Positions 13,701 through 22,138 of a DNA stretch of 64,000 nt are shown here, in pieces. A program made the translations under genes and the position numbers. Under the pieces are notes generated by a model that made no database searches, was not told the DNA's origin, and saw nothing but the letters and a program-made list of their open reading frames with translations. Numbering within the stretch: the first letter of the stretch is position 1; each line of letters opens with the position of its first letter. The stretch is from Arthonia radiata (lineage: Eukaryota; Ascomycota; Arthoniomycetes; Arthoniales; Arthoniaceae). Location: positions 781,760 to 845,759 of the forward strand of contig PSQN01000001.1 of assembly GCA_002989075.1 (NCBI GenBank). The letters are read 5' to 3'.

Positions 13701-13863
13701 GGAGTTTCCACGAGCTAACACGCCACGTAACCCTGATGACGGCGAGAGGGCACCGAGCAGCGCTGGCATAAGTCACAACTCAAGGACGGAGGACGCCACT
13801 ACGACCAAGAGAGGCCCAGGTCTGTTGAAGCGCTTCAGTCGCTTCGATGTAATGTCACGTTAG
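7786..13863 (+). CDS. DOCK-family guanine nucleotide exchange factor
   Basis: A single uninterrupted frame of 2025 residues. The N-terminus (AYAVCIYPFASS, then DLPLHVGDELYLFEQG and WYRGYM) is an SH3 domain at about residues 10-90, as in fungal DOCK proteins. The middle holds a DHR-1/C2-type lipid-binding region at about 630-800, including RSDIYLTLKLP. A DHR-2 exchange domain spans about 1470-1890, including the stretch around YVDYVHLISSTQARAKNYTEAG. Family members activate Rac/Cdc42-type GTPases in polarised growth. The tail after 1890 is Pro/Ser-rich and ends ...KRFSRFDVMSR before a TAG. The frame stays open after that stop (next entry). The start at 7786 is the first ATG of the frame and matches the conserved MPW start of homologues. 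Confidence 0.9.
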   Translation: MPWSPLPYIAYAVCIYPFASSQGDDLPLHVGDELYLFEQGGNDGSWYRGYMYAQPSVKAGLTSTTGQFLQRRIYTGVFPVDFVEIREIIRDETDAESEEPKTPDEQYRVDRDRRHSGVFNLFQDGTASPSKTIQLPQDQSDGSLDDLEDEFPSPPGQHPAPISSNDEIHDARRHSAKQALRRRSQRLKPPLPVPPLKTSEETDMGKDEPLIDEIASCLREWYTSRLHELSLNREYKTLQKMSVLINKLDYTRRALMHRVLTSTELVKVRAEAVWDLSRASKILGGGVVVRSTKEKGRMLTAEDSCVEMTKLQANMSLLDDKPGRQLDTKATYQIYLNAKSFEAGTEKTSHLALCLYSKREGASAKALSETYAIEMRASKISAGPVTFEGTERTLFTDIAGADMSETPAERSDVYLVVKMYTYEQPYVRRPSTQYSNLSRPGLASRSGASDQDIPTSTVPRSFNSALRTGSIRGGRQSLMWGRKNRNNSEMSIPKVTPSQSEISSGGHHAATANSRLPTTSEEPSKADKPYKRVTSFAVQRISKDVRDLKDHEIKLDLRPLATIFEDGSLGDDNEKEVAVEALGAVIDCQSPAVKSSLTLQLRAFESTSAAELMQATPTLFHNASISQRMGFARAPREHRSDIYLTLKLPKIPQTSLLLHPREGHVPIPQDIGLANLVLTLELRGADGQRLENVIWSASNRKLAGAWRTHAVQQGDSWNDTIRFKLDPKDVPGSHVIMSIAEGAHFPFALCWMPLWHNGAFIRDGDHALSLYKYDDHTSAIKSGKGAYLDLTWKAPKRDETVTGALASVVVHTYLCSTAFSQDPNLLGLLYWDDRTDQDVLHLLQQFPFVPQIETIKLLKDVFNALFGIMVHYAGQDDVEDLAFDALVTVLSTVNDKRFDLRPFVEDYAKNEFSYPFAFPCLLRSMSRLLEDSTSPKKSRGLRSAIKVGAYVMKFMIKARQQQVKKEVDIGINSHRPTFAKDLNIMFSGIESLMKDKNPMLIGTKTLVVQHYHTYLPELRGVMNSEEILTIASDFINTLNNIEGKLILYKLLLILHISDAELFPAQETRKEWISCVDHWMSPHWGKSDEYTSQWREQTRICCSIVATFYTKYDMAYTATWTRKLHQSYKIMRVETMSKRPSKTFSLLFPATYPFPSRHIEHETWFDESLLEISALLAEQSSIPADHFPDLPIDQLSDGLQAVLDVVKSILDFEAFPADWISLHLYHHRSCLRFMQTLYEVLREKFLPPPDDASQANDVDNFNDDLWRSYLSMLLKLVSTKAIGFERFSEQRRRAVMKISGDIRMAGGDLLAQSWHSLGWTADREDRAKYSLDKLGGYQVPFVPGLVGPVVVLCLSNHINIRSVAVAIMRSMIVGEWTLTGNLDAVQTAAIDNVDWLFKKRSFSGQEPSRDFIQELRNIFDDVNVVRDDDLGHAVKVLLDTLSDLLELLIAVYVPEDSGDALQLLESMSLLDYYKALGKLDIYVDYVHLISSTQARAKNYTEAGLALQLHANLLDWDATTTLPAIEEPAFPAQTPFDRKEQLCLQMLRHFESASAWNQALNIYEELMHQYKTNMFDYAKLARAQRATAAIYEKINRGKQVALRYYRVQFQGMGFQPNLRGKQFIFEASNNERTKEFADRMAEQFPHAKIVGEVDIKEVEGQFISIFAVAPQRDYTHPINRRVEASPAIKEHIMSASPQQFLHVTRKVSNAHTIREQKQEKQLLTTAEPFPTVLRQSEIIDKKTVVMDAAQIGVERATRKTQELQQRTQQVHEGGEANMSALTELLMVLTSVKSSGGVWGYWELLSSDQPSTHTRAMANGDAASHSDSKVQVIIDAAHANLDPLHVALRTALIDHYLTIRAALELYTRGAHQATRADLQKELESTFAPVIRYYRTITPDLPPPQAENKGTEAGEGDGSVTAHPPTTPHAPATPSASPNLSGPSSPRINGPARSRKGPRISVIPEASETSTGPGAKEFPRANTPRNPDDGERAPSSAGISHNSRTEDATTTKRGPGLLKRFSRFDVMSR

Positions 13864-14760
13864 AGACGTGCGCATGGACATCGATCTGAGGACGCCGCCA
13901 ACGACCGCAACGAGAGCAGAGAGGCTATATGGACAAGGCTGCGAAGGGTGAACACCAGTTCAATGTTCTTCAGACACAAAGAGGAACGCACTCAAGAGTG
14001 GGCAGGGGGTGCTGGTATAGGTAACTACAGCAGCGCCGCCCTCTCTGCGGGCAATGTGGGCTCGTCAGGACGATCTCGGTTGCAACGGCTGAGGGGGGGG
14101 TCGCGATTCTTCAAACAGAAAGCAGAAGAACCACAAGAGTTGGAAGAGGGCGTTCATGACAAAAATGACAGCAGCGCCGCGCTGCCTGCGCAAAATGTAG
14201 GCTCGTCAGTGAGATCGCGACTACAAAGGCTGAAGGTCACTTCACGACTCTTCAAACAAAAGGATGATCGCCCGCACGAGTGGGCAGAGGGTGTCGGAAA
14301 CCTCAATGACAGCAGCGCCGCACTCTCTGCGGGCAATCTGGGCTCGACTGCATACACAAGCCGCTCTAACGTCGGCTCGAGGGTCGATGTTGCCACTAAG
14401 TCAGGCAGCGCCACGCTTCACCCGCCCCGCAGCGACTCGCTGCCGAAGTTTGGGAGACAACCAAAGCCCGTCAAGTCAATGGAGGTTTTCAGTTCGGGGC
14501 GGCACGATCCGATGACTGGGCTCGGAACCAGAGACGTTGGCCTTGAAGGCGCCTGGTGGGGGGCCTCGAGCACGTCGGTGCCACAGGAGGGTGAGAGCAG
14601 TTCCAGATTCAAGGGTAAGGATAAGGGTAAGGGGAGAATGTCAGCTTCGGAACAAGATTTGGTGAGCGCGGCCGCTGCGAGGAAGGCCCTTATGGACGAG
14701 GAGGATGATAAGGAGGATCGTCTCATCCGCCAGAACCTGTGGAAGGCGGGGCTACTCTGA
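13864..14760 (+). other. In-frame 298-codon extension downstream of the DOCK stop, with 47-residue repeats
   Basis: This frame continues that of the DOCK gene, separated from it by only the TAG at 13861-13863, and stays open to a TGA at 14758. The first ATG is at 13963, so it could be a separate 265-residue protein, but 100 bp is very little room for two gene ends. The product would be basic and low-complexity, with three copies of a 47-residue unit (next entry), then a charged tail ending LIRQNLWKAGLL. No family is recognised. Alternatives are a read-through or splice-dependent C-terminus of DOCK, a C-terminus lost by a recent nonsense change, or an independent small gene. An in-frame 66-nt intron (13849-13914) would remove the stop, but its acceptor is poor. 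Confidence 0.45.
13966..14388 (+). repeat. Three diverged 141-bp (47-codon) tandem repeats
   Basis: The core CAGCAGCGCCGC recurs at about 14030, 14171 and 14312, giving a period of 141 bp, an exact multiple of three. Each unit encodes a variant of SRLQRL...SRLFKQK...(N/D)SSAALSAGN(V/L)GS. The units differ by many substitutions but keep the reading frame, which suggests selection on the protein. Confidence 0.8.
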
Positions 14761-15583
14761 TCGGTCGTGCCCGTCTGTGGTGGCTTTTTGATACCTACTT
14801 CATACTGTATGATTTGAGCGAGGCGTTGGTGCGGAAACATGTTTGAATAGAGCAAGTATGTATGTTTGATTATCAAAGAGATCTGTCCAGCAGCTTTTGC
14901 GCTTGATACGCTGCTCCCAAAGTGACTGTTCGAATACTGGAGATGCGCTGACTTATTCTATAAACTCCCACGGAGCGACTGCTTCGAGAGAGTTCTGCCT
15001 CCAGTGCAAACATACGAGGCAAGAGAGCTGGCGCTGGAAGCCATTCGAATCGCCGACTCTTGGGCTACACGTGCGGACTCTGGTCAAGGTAGACAGGTCG
15101 CGCCATATCCGCCAATGGATCTTTGAAGCTCAGGTTAACCACTTGTACTTCACGCTGGAAGTCTGGATCGTCTTCGAGAAAGGGGAGGATGCACCGCGAC
15201 TCATTGACAGCTGTGCACAGCCACGGGGCTACTCTTCTTCAGATGACAGTTGCTTGTCCTTGGCTCCACACGCTGCGTTCTCGAACAAGTCTCAGACCTT
15301 GAAGAACGCTTCCAGTGTTGGCGTATCTTTTGCCCGCAGATCCTCGAGATGGGCCAGATGGAAGGAGCGTTGGCAGTGACACCCCAACATAAGGGTGATG
15401 TCATTTTCAGAGGAGCTCTTTCTGCGAGTTTGTATTAATTTGAACGCACTCTGCTTGGGGTGTGGGAGCTCACCTATCTTCTTGCTTTTTGCGAACTTAT
15501 CGACAATAAGTCCTTCGTCGTATCTGTGAATCGTATCCCGCAATAGACGGCAACCGACACTCACCAACCTGCTTGCATTCACG
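14761..15583. other. Intergenic, possible decayed gene on the minus strand
   Basis: No intact gene is seen. On the minus strand, roughly 15500 down to 15060, protein-like stretches occur in different frames (for example ENDITLMLGCHC, then PFLEDDPDFQREVQ and SFKDPLADMARPVYLDQSPHV) separated by stops. They may be exons of an unrecognised gene or a decayed one. I cannot join them into a convincing model. Confidence 0.25.
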
Positions 15584-17243
15584 ATGGCCTCCCCCTCCAC
15601 CACCTTGCCGACAAGGTCGCGTACTGGGGCGAGTGAAGATGATGTGCAGATGAGCGAGGACACGAGCGAGGTAAGCTTGACTGTGACCCAGTATTCTAAG
15701 GTTTGGTTCCCAAACTAATGAAGAAACGCGTAGGTCACCAGGCTCTTCAGTGAGCGCCTTCAGGCATGGAAACATGCCTGCGGCTACGTCGAGGAGTACC
15801 TCACACAGACCGAGAAGATGCAGGAGGCACACCACAAGGAGTACGAGAAGGCTCTAAAGACAGTTTCACAACCTCTACGTGAGGGCGAGCATTTCGATAC
15901 CAACTTGGGCGGTGTCAACGAGATGTTTGATTCGATACGGACCAGCACTCAGGTATATACCACCCCTCATTTCTGAAAGCCCCGTTTGATCCCCTTCCAT
16001 GTTGACATCCGTCCAGAGCATATCACAGACTCATCTGGAGACTGCAAAAGCCCTCAAGTCCGTCGTCCTCCCCATCTTCAAACGCCTCCACGACGAAATC
16101 AAGAACAAACAGAAGGAGCTTTCCAAAGGCGTAGGCAAAGGCTCCAAAGCCGTCGACAAAGCTCGCGACGTCACGCAGAAGCACGTCCAGCTCCTAGGCC
16201 AGCACACTGCGACCACCCAGTCAACCAGTGGCATGACCGGCAAGCCCAACGCCTCCAACGACCCATACATCCTCCACAAAGGCGTCTATCACCGCCTGAA
16301 CAAGCAGATCGCCGAGGAGAACAACAATCGCTCCGACATGCTCACCGTGCAGTCCAACTTCTCCCAATTCGAGGCCCACGTTATGCAGACCTTCCAGCAG
16401 GGCTTTGGCCACTTCATGCAAGCGATGGGCAACCAGCTCGACAACCAGAAGGCCATGTATACCGCTATGGTGCAGCGGACCCAGTCCATCAACCCGCTCC
16501 ATGAGTGGAACACCTTCGTCCAGCGCAAGTCTGACGTCCTGATCGACCCCAATGCCCCGCCTCGCTCCATCGACAATGTCTCCTTCCCTAACCAGGGTCA
16601 CTCCACCGCCCAGCCTATGATCCAAGGATCCCTTGAGCGAAAGAGCGGCGTCCTCCGCAAGTTCGAAGCAGGCTTCTACGCCGTCACCCATGCGAAGTTC
16701 CTCCATGAGTTCAAGACCGACGAGAATCTCACGTCTGACCCGAAACCGGAGACGAGCTTGTATCTGCCTGACTGCACCATGGGTGGGCTCAACGGCAACA
16801 CGTTCACGGTCAAGGGTAAAGACATTTCAGGCATGACCAAGGCGCTGGCCACAAAGTCCGAGTACACACTCAAAGCCCACAACGATGCGGATGCGATGAA
16901 ATGGTACAGCGTTATTGAGTCTCTCGTCTCAGGCAAGGGCAGCAGCCCGAGCAGTGTGACAAGCCCAACTAGCGGAGGGAGTAATTTGACCAGTCCGGTG
17001 GGCAGCGTTTCTGGGAGCAGGAACACGAGTGAGGCGTACGGAAGCCAGGGCATGAGCGGTGGACAAGCTCCAGCGAGCGCGGGCGGGTATGGAGGGATGC
17101 AGCAGACGACGGGCACGACCGGAGGCGGATATGGAGGTATGAGTCCTGTGGAGACCGGGACGACTGGCGGAGCGGCGCCGCCAGGTGCGGGTGGACTGGC
17201 GAGGAGTGGAACGGGCATGGAGAGGAAGCCGGGTGAGTATTGA
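15584..17243 (+). CDS. BAR-like and PH-domain protein (Slm1-type)
   Basis: Exons 15584-15670, 15734-15952 and 16017-17243 encode 510 residues, with all junctions in phase 0. The first ~270 residues are helical and charged (ERLQAWKHACGYVEEYL; ETAKALKSVVLPIFKRLHDE), like the BAR-like domain of fungal PH proteins related to yeast Slm1/Slm2. A PH domain follows at about 315-420: IQGSLERKSGVLRKFEAGFY, LYLPDC, and a final helix DADAMKWYSVIESLV. The tail is Gly/Ser/Thr-rich. Slm proteins bind PI(4,5)P2 at the plasma membrane and act in TORC2 signalling. The assignment to a general BAR-PH class is firm; orthology to Slm1 is inference. Confidence 0.8.
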
Positions 17244-17825
17244 TACGGCGCTACTTTTCTCATAGAGTGTGCAGAGAGTGAAATAGTACGTGTTGAGCAG
17301 GGACACCACCCAATATATGGGCAGCACTCCTGGTTAGGCACATGCCTGAATAACAAGGCCACGGTGCACTCATCCAAGAAGTAATGCTATTACACATCTT
17401 TCTTACATTCAGACCTGGACGATAACGCCAGCCGCTTGATGCCGCTGACGGAATATCCTGCTGGAAACGCTGAATGCGTAGAGGCTGACAGTCGGTCGCG
17501 TGGTGTACGATCGCTTGTCAATGGATGCTTGCACCCAACAGCTAATCTCAGGTGCCTATGCTGAAGTCAGATCCAAAAAACGGGATGCAAAGACGCGAAA
17601 CGACATGCATGCTTCCTCCATTTGAAAGCGTCATCGGGAGTGAATACATAACACTACGGCAAGACAGAGGTAAGACCCTGCTCGACACGGCTGGGATGCA
17701 GAAGGTGGGTCGCATTGGGGCTGTTGTAGGCGTCTGCTTCTTGTAGGTTGTATTGTAAGCTGTACGCTCAACAGAATCTTGCTTGTTCGAGAATTGGAGG
17801 AGGGAAGCTGGAATGATACCGCATC
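17244..17825. other. Intergenic region
   Basis: I see no gene, RNA or clear repeat here; only short frames without coding character. Confidence 0.4.
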
Positions 17826-20021
17826 ATGGCAAGTGCAAAAGTGGTGCAATGCATTGACTGCACAGGAACAAATTGCCCCGGATTTCCCAACAACGAGCCC
17901 CATCTGATCTTTCTCCGTGAGGAAGTTCCAATTCAACAAGGCGAAGCACGCGCCATCTCTTACGCCTGGGGAGAGTTTGAGCGGCGCAAAAGGGCTCTGG
18001 GCCATTTCGAAGACGGCACCGTTGCCGAGATGGAGCTGGGCGAAGAGTGGGACGTCGATGAGTTTCGACAGACGCTCCTGCGTATCTGCCACTGGCGGGA
18101 GGAGGATAGCGTAATGGCTTCTAGCGGGCACCTCTGGATCGATCAGCTCTGCATCCCGCAAGATGACGCGGAAGTCCGGCAAGCATTGGCGAGCATACCT
18201 GACATCTATCGGACGTTTGAGGTGTTCATCATGATGCCTGGACCGCGCTGCGGCTGCTTTGCGTCGACCGGAAAGTCCCTCAGCCAATACCAGGGACCGG
18301 ACAAGGAGTTCATCAAGGCAGTGCTTTCGCGTACCTGCTGGACCTTCTTAGCAGTCTATGGTTAGGCAAGTCGTATGTGGACACGCCAGGAGATGCTCTA
18401 TGCTCGGAGGATGCGTTTCGTATGGACGAACCAGGCTCGACTCGACTGTGCTCGAAAGAGCATGGATGTGTTCAGTGCTCAGGGGCCCGACCTGGAAATG
18501 AGGAGTGTAAGCGAGCCGTGGTCGAGGGTCGAGAAGCTTTGGCTTGCGAGGGATCGATCTGTGCGACGAAAGTTCCTGAGTACCTACAATGAGATGATGG
18601 ATGCCGGAAGCAGTCTCTCCAGCCATTTGTCCAGCATGAATCTGGATGATAAATACTACCATGCAATGCCGAACAAGATGACCCGGAAGGTGTGGCAGAT
18701 AGCCACCACAGCCTTTGTCAACACGCTGAGGAATCTTATCCACTGGTTCGACGCGCATGAGAGTACCAACCCAAAACGCGAGGCAGCTACTCAAGAACAA
18801 GAGCTTGTCTTCACGATAGCCTGGTCTTATAAGAACGTCTATCCCTTACTGGATGGCAGTCCAATAACATCGTCGAGCTGGTCTGCCCCGGCTAATCAAG
18901 ACAACAGGCCAGACGACGGGGAACCACTCCGCCTGAGAGCGTTCTTGAACGACCTCTCAACGATGCATCAGATCCAGCGTCATGCGACCAATCCCAAAGA
19001 CTATGTGCTTGCCATCTGGGTCGACTGTCCAATCTACGAAGTCCCTTCCGACTACAAGAATATGAGTTTAGGCGGATTGCTCGAGAACGCGATATTGCAG
19101 CTCGAGGAGAAGGCGGGCGTCAAGCTCAGCACGCAGTTGCCGTCTTTCCTGTTCGAGAAGAGCGAGCAGCCGCATCTCTGGCGTCCTACACAGTATATTG
19201 GTTCTCAACCCATCATATCCATGAGAACCGTCTACGCGCCGGTACTTGAGGCCCGGGCACACATCTGGTCGGCAACGACTCATCACGACCAAGCCCATGC
19301 TATTGCATTTCTCGCCGGCAAAAGCGACGTCACTCACCAGCTCAGCCACGCACAGGAGATTGACTGTATGGACTGGGTGGCCAAGTGGTTACTCGGTCAG
19401 GACAAGCTTTCTGGACCTCAGCATCAGGCGCTGGATCGACTTCGCGCTGCGGTCCGCTGTTTCGACTGGAGATCTTGGGAACGACTGATCACGAAAGCGG
19501 AGCCGTTCAAAGAGAGGGCCATCAACGGCAGCATCGACGCCTGGGCAGAGGAGACGGTCTTCGGCATGGTCATCCGGGACGCGTGGACTGTCCTTCAACG
19601 CCCAGTGTTCGAGCGCCAATTCGACTTCCTGAAACAATTTGGGCTTGATATTTCGAATGCTCCGTCCATGTCATTACTCCTCAACCTTGTGAAAAACGTC
19701 ACGAAGAGCCACATGCAGGAGGTATTCCCAAGCCTCCCGTCTCACCTGTTGGAAATTTTTGTGCAGGCCTGGCAAGGCAACAGTGTGATCAACCTCCAGA
19801 AGATGGCATTTCAGTACGTCTGCACGGTGATTGGCACCGACGCGGAGCTTGCAAGCTCCATCGGACTGCGCCTGATGGTCAGGAGCTCCCCTCCCATGCT
19901 GGGCCTGACCCGTGAAGACCTGACCCTCGACGCCCTCCTCAACCGCCGCAGCTGCATCATGGCCGTTGTCCCCGCGGAGGGCAACCCACTTCGTGATCTC
20001 ACTGCCGCCACCCCAGAGTAA
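17826..20021 (+). pseudogene. HET-domain (heterokaryon incompatibility-like) gene, interrupted
   Basis: The N-terminal part shows the HET signature: AISYAWG, then LWIDQLCIPQDD and IPDIYRTFEVFIMMPG. The same frame stops near codon 180 and resumes at once with MWTRQEMLYARRMRFVW, the continuation expected in HET proteins, then runs on for about 550 codons. The two parts are therefore one gene, about 730 codons in all. Either it is split by one in-frame stop, or a very short intron (about 45 nt, 18321-18365, weak GTGCTT donor) removes the stop region. HET proteins mediate vegetative incompatibility cell death in filamentous ascomycetes. The large C-terminal half has no family I recognise. Confidence 0.65.
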
Positions 20022-20026
20022 AATAC

Positions 20027-20335
20027 ATGACTGCACCGGAACTGGGGCTCAAGCTTGATAAGTCCGCGCTTTACGAATACAGGCTGCCTGATAGCAGCAC
20101 CGATCCCACGATCGACAACAACGGGCACGGTCACAAAGATATACCGTTTGAGGCCAATTTCGACCCCGAGCGCCTAGTGGGAGTGTGGGTGCGGCCGGAC
20201 ACTGAGGTACTGGAGGAGTTGGAGCTCCTCGGCGCGCTGTGTTATACCCGAGGAGATGATACACCGGAGTTCAGCTGCTTTCAGGGTGATGTGCCGCCAT
20301 TTTTGCGACGTAGTAAAGAGATGGCTGAGGTTTAG
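20027..20335 (+). CDS. Small hypothetical protein (102 residues)
   Basis: The frame starts with ATG five bases after the stop of the HET gene and is in a different phase. The composition is protein-like and acidic (PDTEVLEELELLGALCY). It may be a displaced C-terminal exon of the HET gene, but no splice pair joins them convincingly. No family is recognised. Confidence 0.25.
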   Translation: MTAPELGLKLDKSALYEYRLPDSSTDPTIDNNGHGHKDIPFEANFDPERLVGVWVRPDTEVLEELELLGALCYTRGDDTPEFSCFQGDVPPFLRRSKEMAEV

Positions 20336-21066
20336 GATGTTGACTGAGTTTTTGCTCAACAGGTGGATTGCATAGTGTTACGGGATGTAAGGGGGCAAGT
20401 GCGAGAGGTAACGCTGAAGACATGAAATATGGTCTACAGAGCGACTTTGGTAAAGGGATAAAGGCGTGGCGCGACGAACAAACCTTCCTCTGACAGGGAC
20501 ACTCCTCTTTTTCACAGGTGTCGCTTTGATCCTTCCACAGGGAAGCGCAATTATAGCTCGAGAAGAAAGTCCCTCGCTCGCGGAATGCGAAGACAGAAGC
20601 CCGTGAGGTTCCAACAAGATCTATCCAGTGTCCACGAGAGCGGCGACAATCAAGATCGAAGCTAGGCTCTAACAAGCAGCGAAAGCAGGCCGGCAATCAC
20701 AGGCTGAGCGACAAGATTCGAGGGAAGGGTCGGGCTGAAAAGGTTGTTTGGTTCGAGGTGGACAAACGGCTGTGCTGAGCTTGCGCGACCTTTGGAAGGG
20801 CGTGTGGTTTTTGTGTAGGTAATGTATAGCTCAAGCACTAGCTGTGAACTTGTTTGAGGGTGGAGAGAGGGATTGTATAGTCGACAAGATATATCGTAGA
20901 TGAGATATATTCGGTGGTGCGGTTTTATGTTTGGTCATGAGGTCTAGCAACTCGCATCAAGCAACCGTCTCCATGGTCACTTGAATTCATTTTTGAAGAG
21001 AGCTTTTAGTATACAGCTAGAAGCATTCAAGTGCCCAGAAAAGGACGCAATGTTAGCACCCTGCCT
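20336..21066. other. Intergenic region
   Basis: No gene is supported. The minus-strand frames here lack coding character. Confidence 0.4.
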
Positions 21067-21080
21067 GTTGCCCAGGCAAC
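21067..21080. promoter_or_regulatory. RFX-type X-box palindrome upstream of the F-box gene
   Basis: The site GTTGCC-CA-GGCAAC is a perfect 6+2+6 inverted repeat and matches the RFX/Crt1 X-box consensus (GTNRCC, short spacer, GGYAAC). It lies 119 bp upstream of the ATG at 21200, a position expected for a promoter element. RFX factors in fungi repress DNA-damage and cell-cycle genes. Binding is inferred from sequence only. Confidence 0.5.
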
Positions 21081-21199
21081 AGTGATTGCCTGCTACTGGT
21101 GCAGACCGGACGAGCAGACTTCGATACCTGCCTGACCGTTTCAAGCGACGCAACAGGAGAGATAAGCACTCACACCGTCAAGCATGAGCAACTATCAGT

Positions 21200-22138
21200 A
21201 TGTCAACGAAGATGCGCAACAGCAGACCATCTGCTCCCCTTGAGATACCAGAAATCCTTGAGCACATCTTAGCAGAGCTTCCGTGCCGCCAACTGTTTCT
21301 ATCACAGAGAGTCTGTCAAACATGGCTGCAATGCATTCAAACAGCTCCAAGACTACAGCGACGCCTATCACCTGGTCTGGACCACCCAGTCGTGCCGAAC
21401 AAATTCAGCTATGACATGACCATTCTACCGAAGCATGATCCACTTCTGAAGCATGTATGCCCTGGCATGCGCCTCCGAGCCTGGATAAGCCAACCCGGAC
21501 AACCTAACGAGCGTCCTATGCACCGCAAAGCCGCGCTCTCGCTCTCTATTGAGGTTGACTACACAGATTTAAGTATTTGGGAACCCCGAGCAAGGAAAGA
21601 GACGTGGCGAAAGATCCAGTTGACGTGCCCAAGGCTCCGCAGCGCAACGTTGGCGGTGAAAAGGCATTGGCTGACCACCAAGACCACCACCAGACAAGAA
21701 CTGTACTCGGAGACGGGTCTCACCTTCGGCGACGTTTACGACCGATTCCTCACCATGCGCGGTGACCTCCCCGCCAACAAGGATGGTCGACAGCCCACAT
21801 TGGGACCTGATTACGTCGGATGCACCGAGCTGCGGCCCGCCTGGCACGACGCGTCCACGAACGGCATCATGCTACAGCGGGCCCAGCAGTTTGATCATCT
21901 CCTGGAGCCATGCTCGCTGCCTATCTGCAGCACGTGGTTGCCGAAGTGGGAGACCCATTGTCGGTGGGTGAACTGCGATCGATTCGACACATACAAAATG
22001 CTGCACATGTTCTACCACGGAGACGACAATACGGAATGGAACCGTTTTGATGAGAGGAGATACATCGACGTGGACGCCGAACTGGTGTTGGAACGCCATG
22101 ATACGAGAGAGCTGCGATTCGAGGTGCTGCTGCATTGA
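21200..22138 (+). CDS. F-box-like protein
   Basis: A single exon of 312 residues. Residues about 14-58 (LEIPEILEHILAELPCRQLF, then LSQRVCQTWLQCIQTAPRLQ) form an F-box-like fold, with the Leu-Pro-(D/E) start replaced by LEIPEIL. The rest resembles the large fungal family of short F-box proteins with a conserved but uncharacterised C-terminus (WRKIQLTCPRLRSATLAV). F-box proteins recruit substrates to SCF ubiquitin ligases through Skp1; no substrate can be inferred. An earlier ATG at 21184 is in another frame, so 21200 is preferred. Confidence 0.7.
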   Translation: MSTKMRNSRPSAPLEIPEILEHILAELPCRQLFLSQRVCQTWLQCIQTAPRLQRRLSPGLDHPVVPNKFSYDMTILPKHDPLLKHVCPGMRLRAWISQPGQPNERPMHRKAALSLSIEVDYTDLSIWEPRARKETWRKIQLTCPRLRSATLAVKRHWLTTKTTTRQELYSETGLTFGDVYDRFLTMRGDLPANKDGRQPTLGPDYVGCTELRPAWHDASTNGIMLQRAQQFDHLLEPCSLPICSTWLPKWETHCRWVNCDRFDTYKMLHMFYHGDDNTEWNRFDERRYIDVDAELVLERHDTRELRFEVLLH

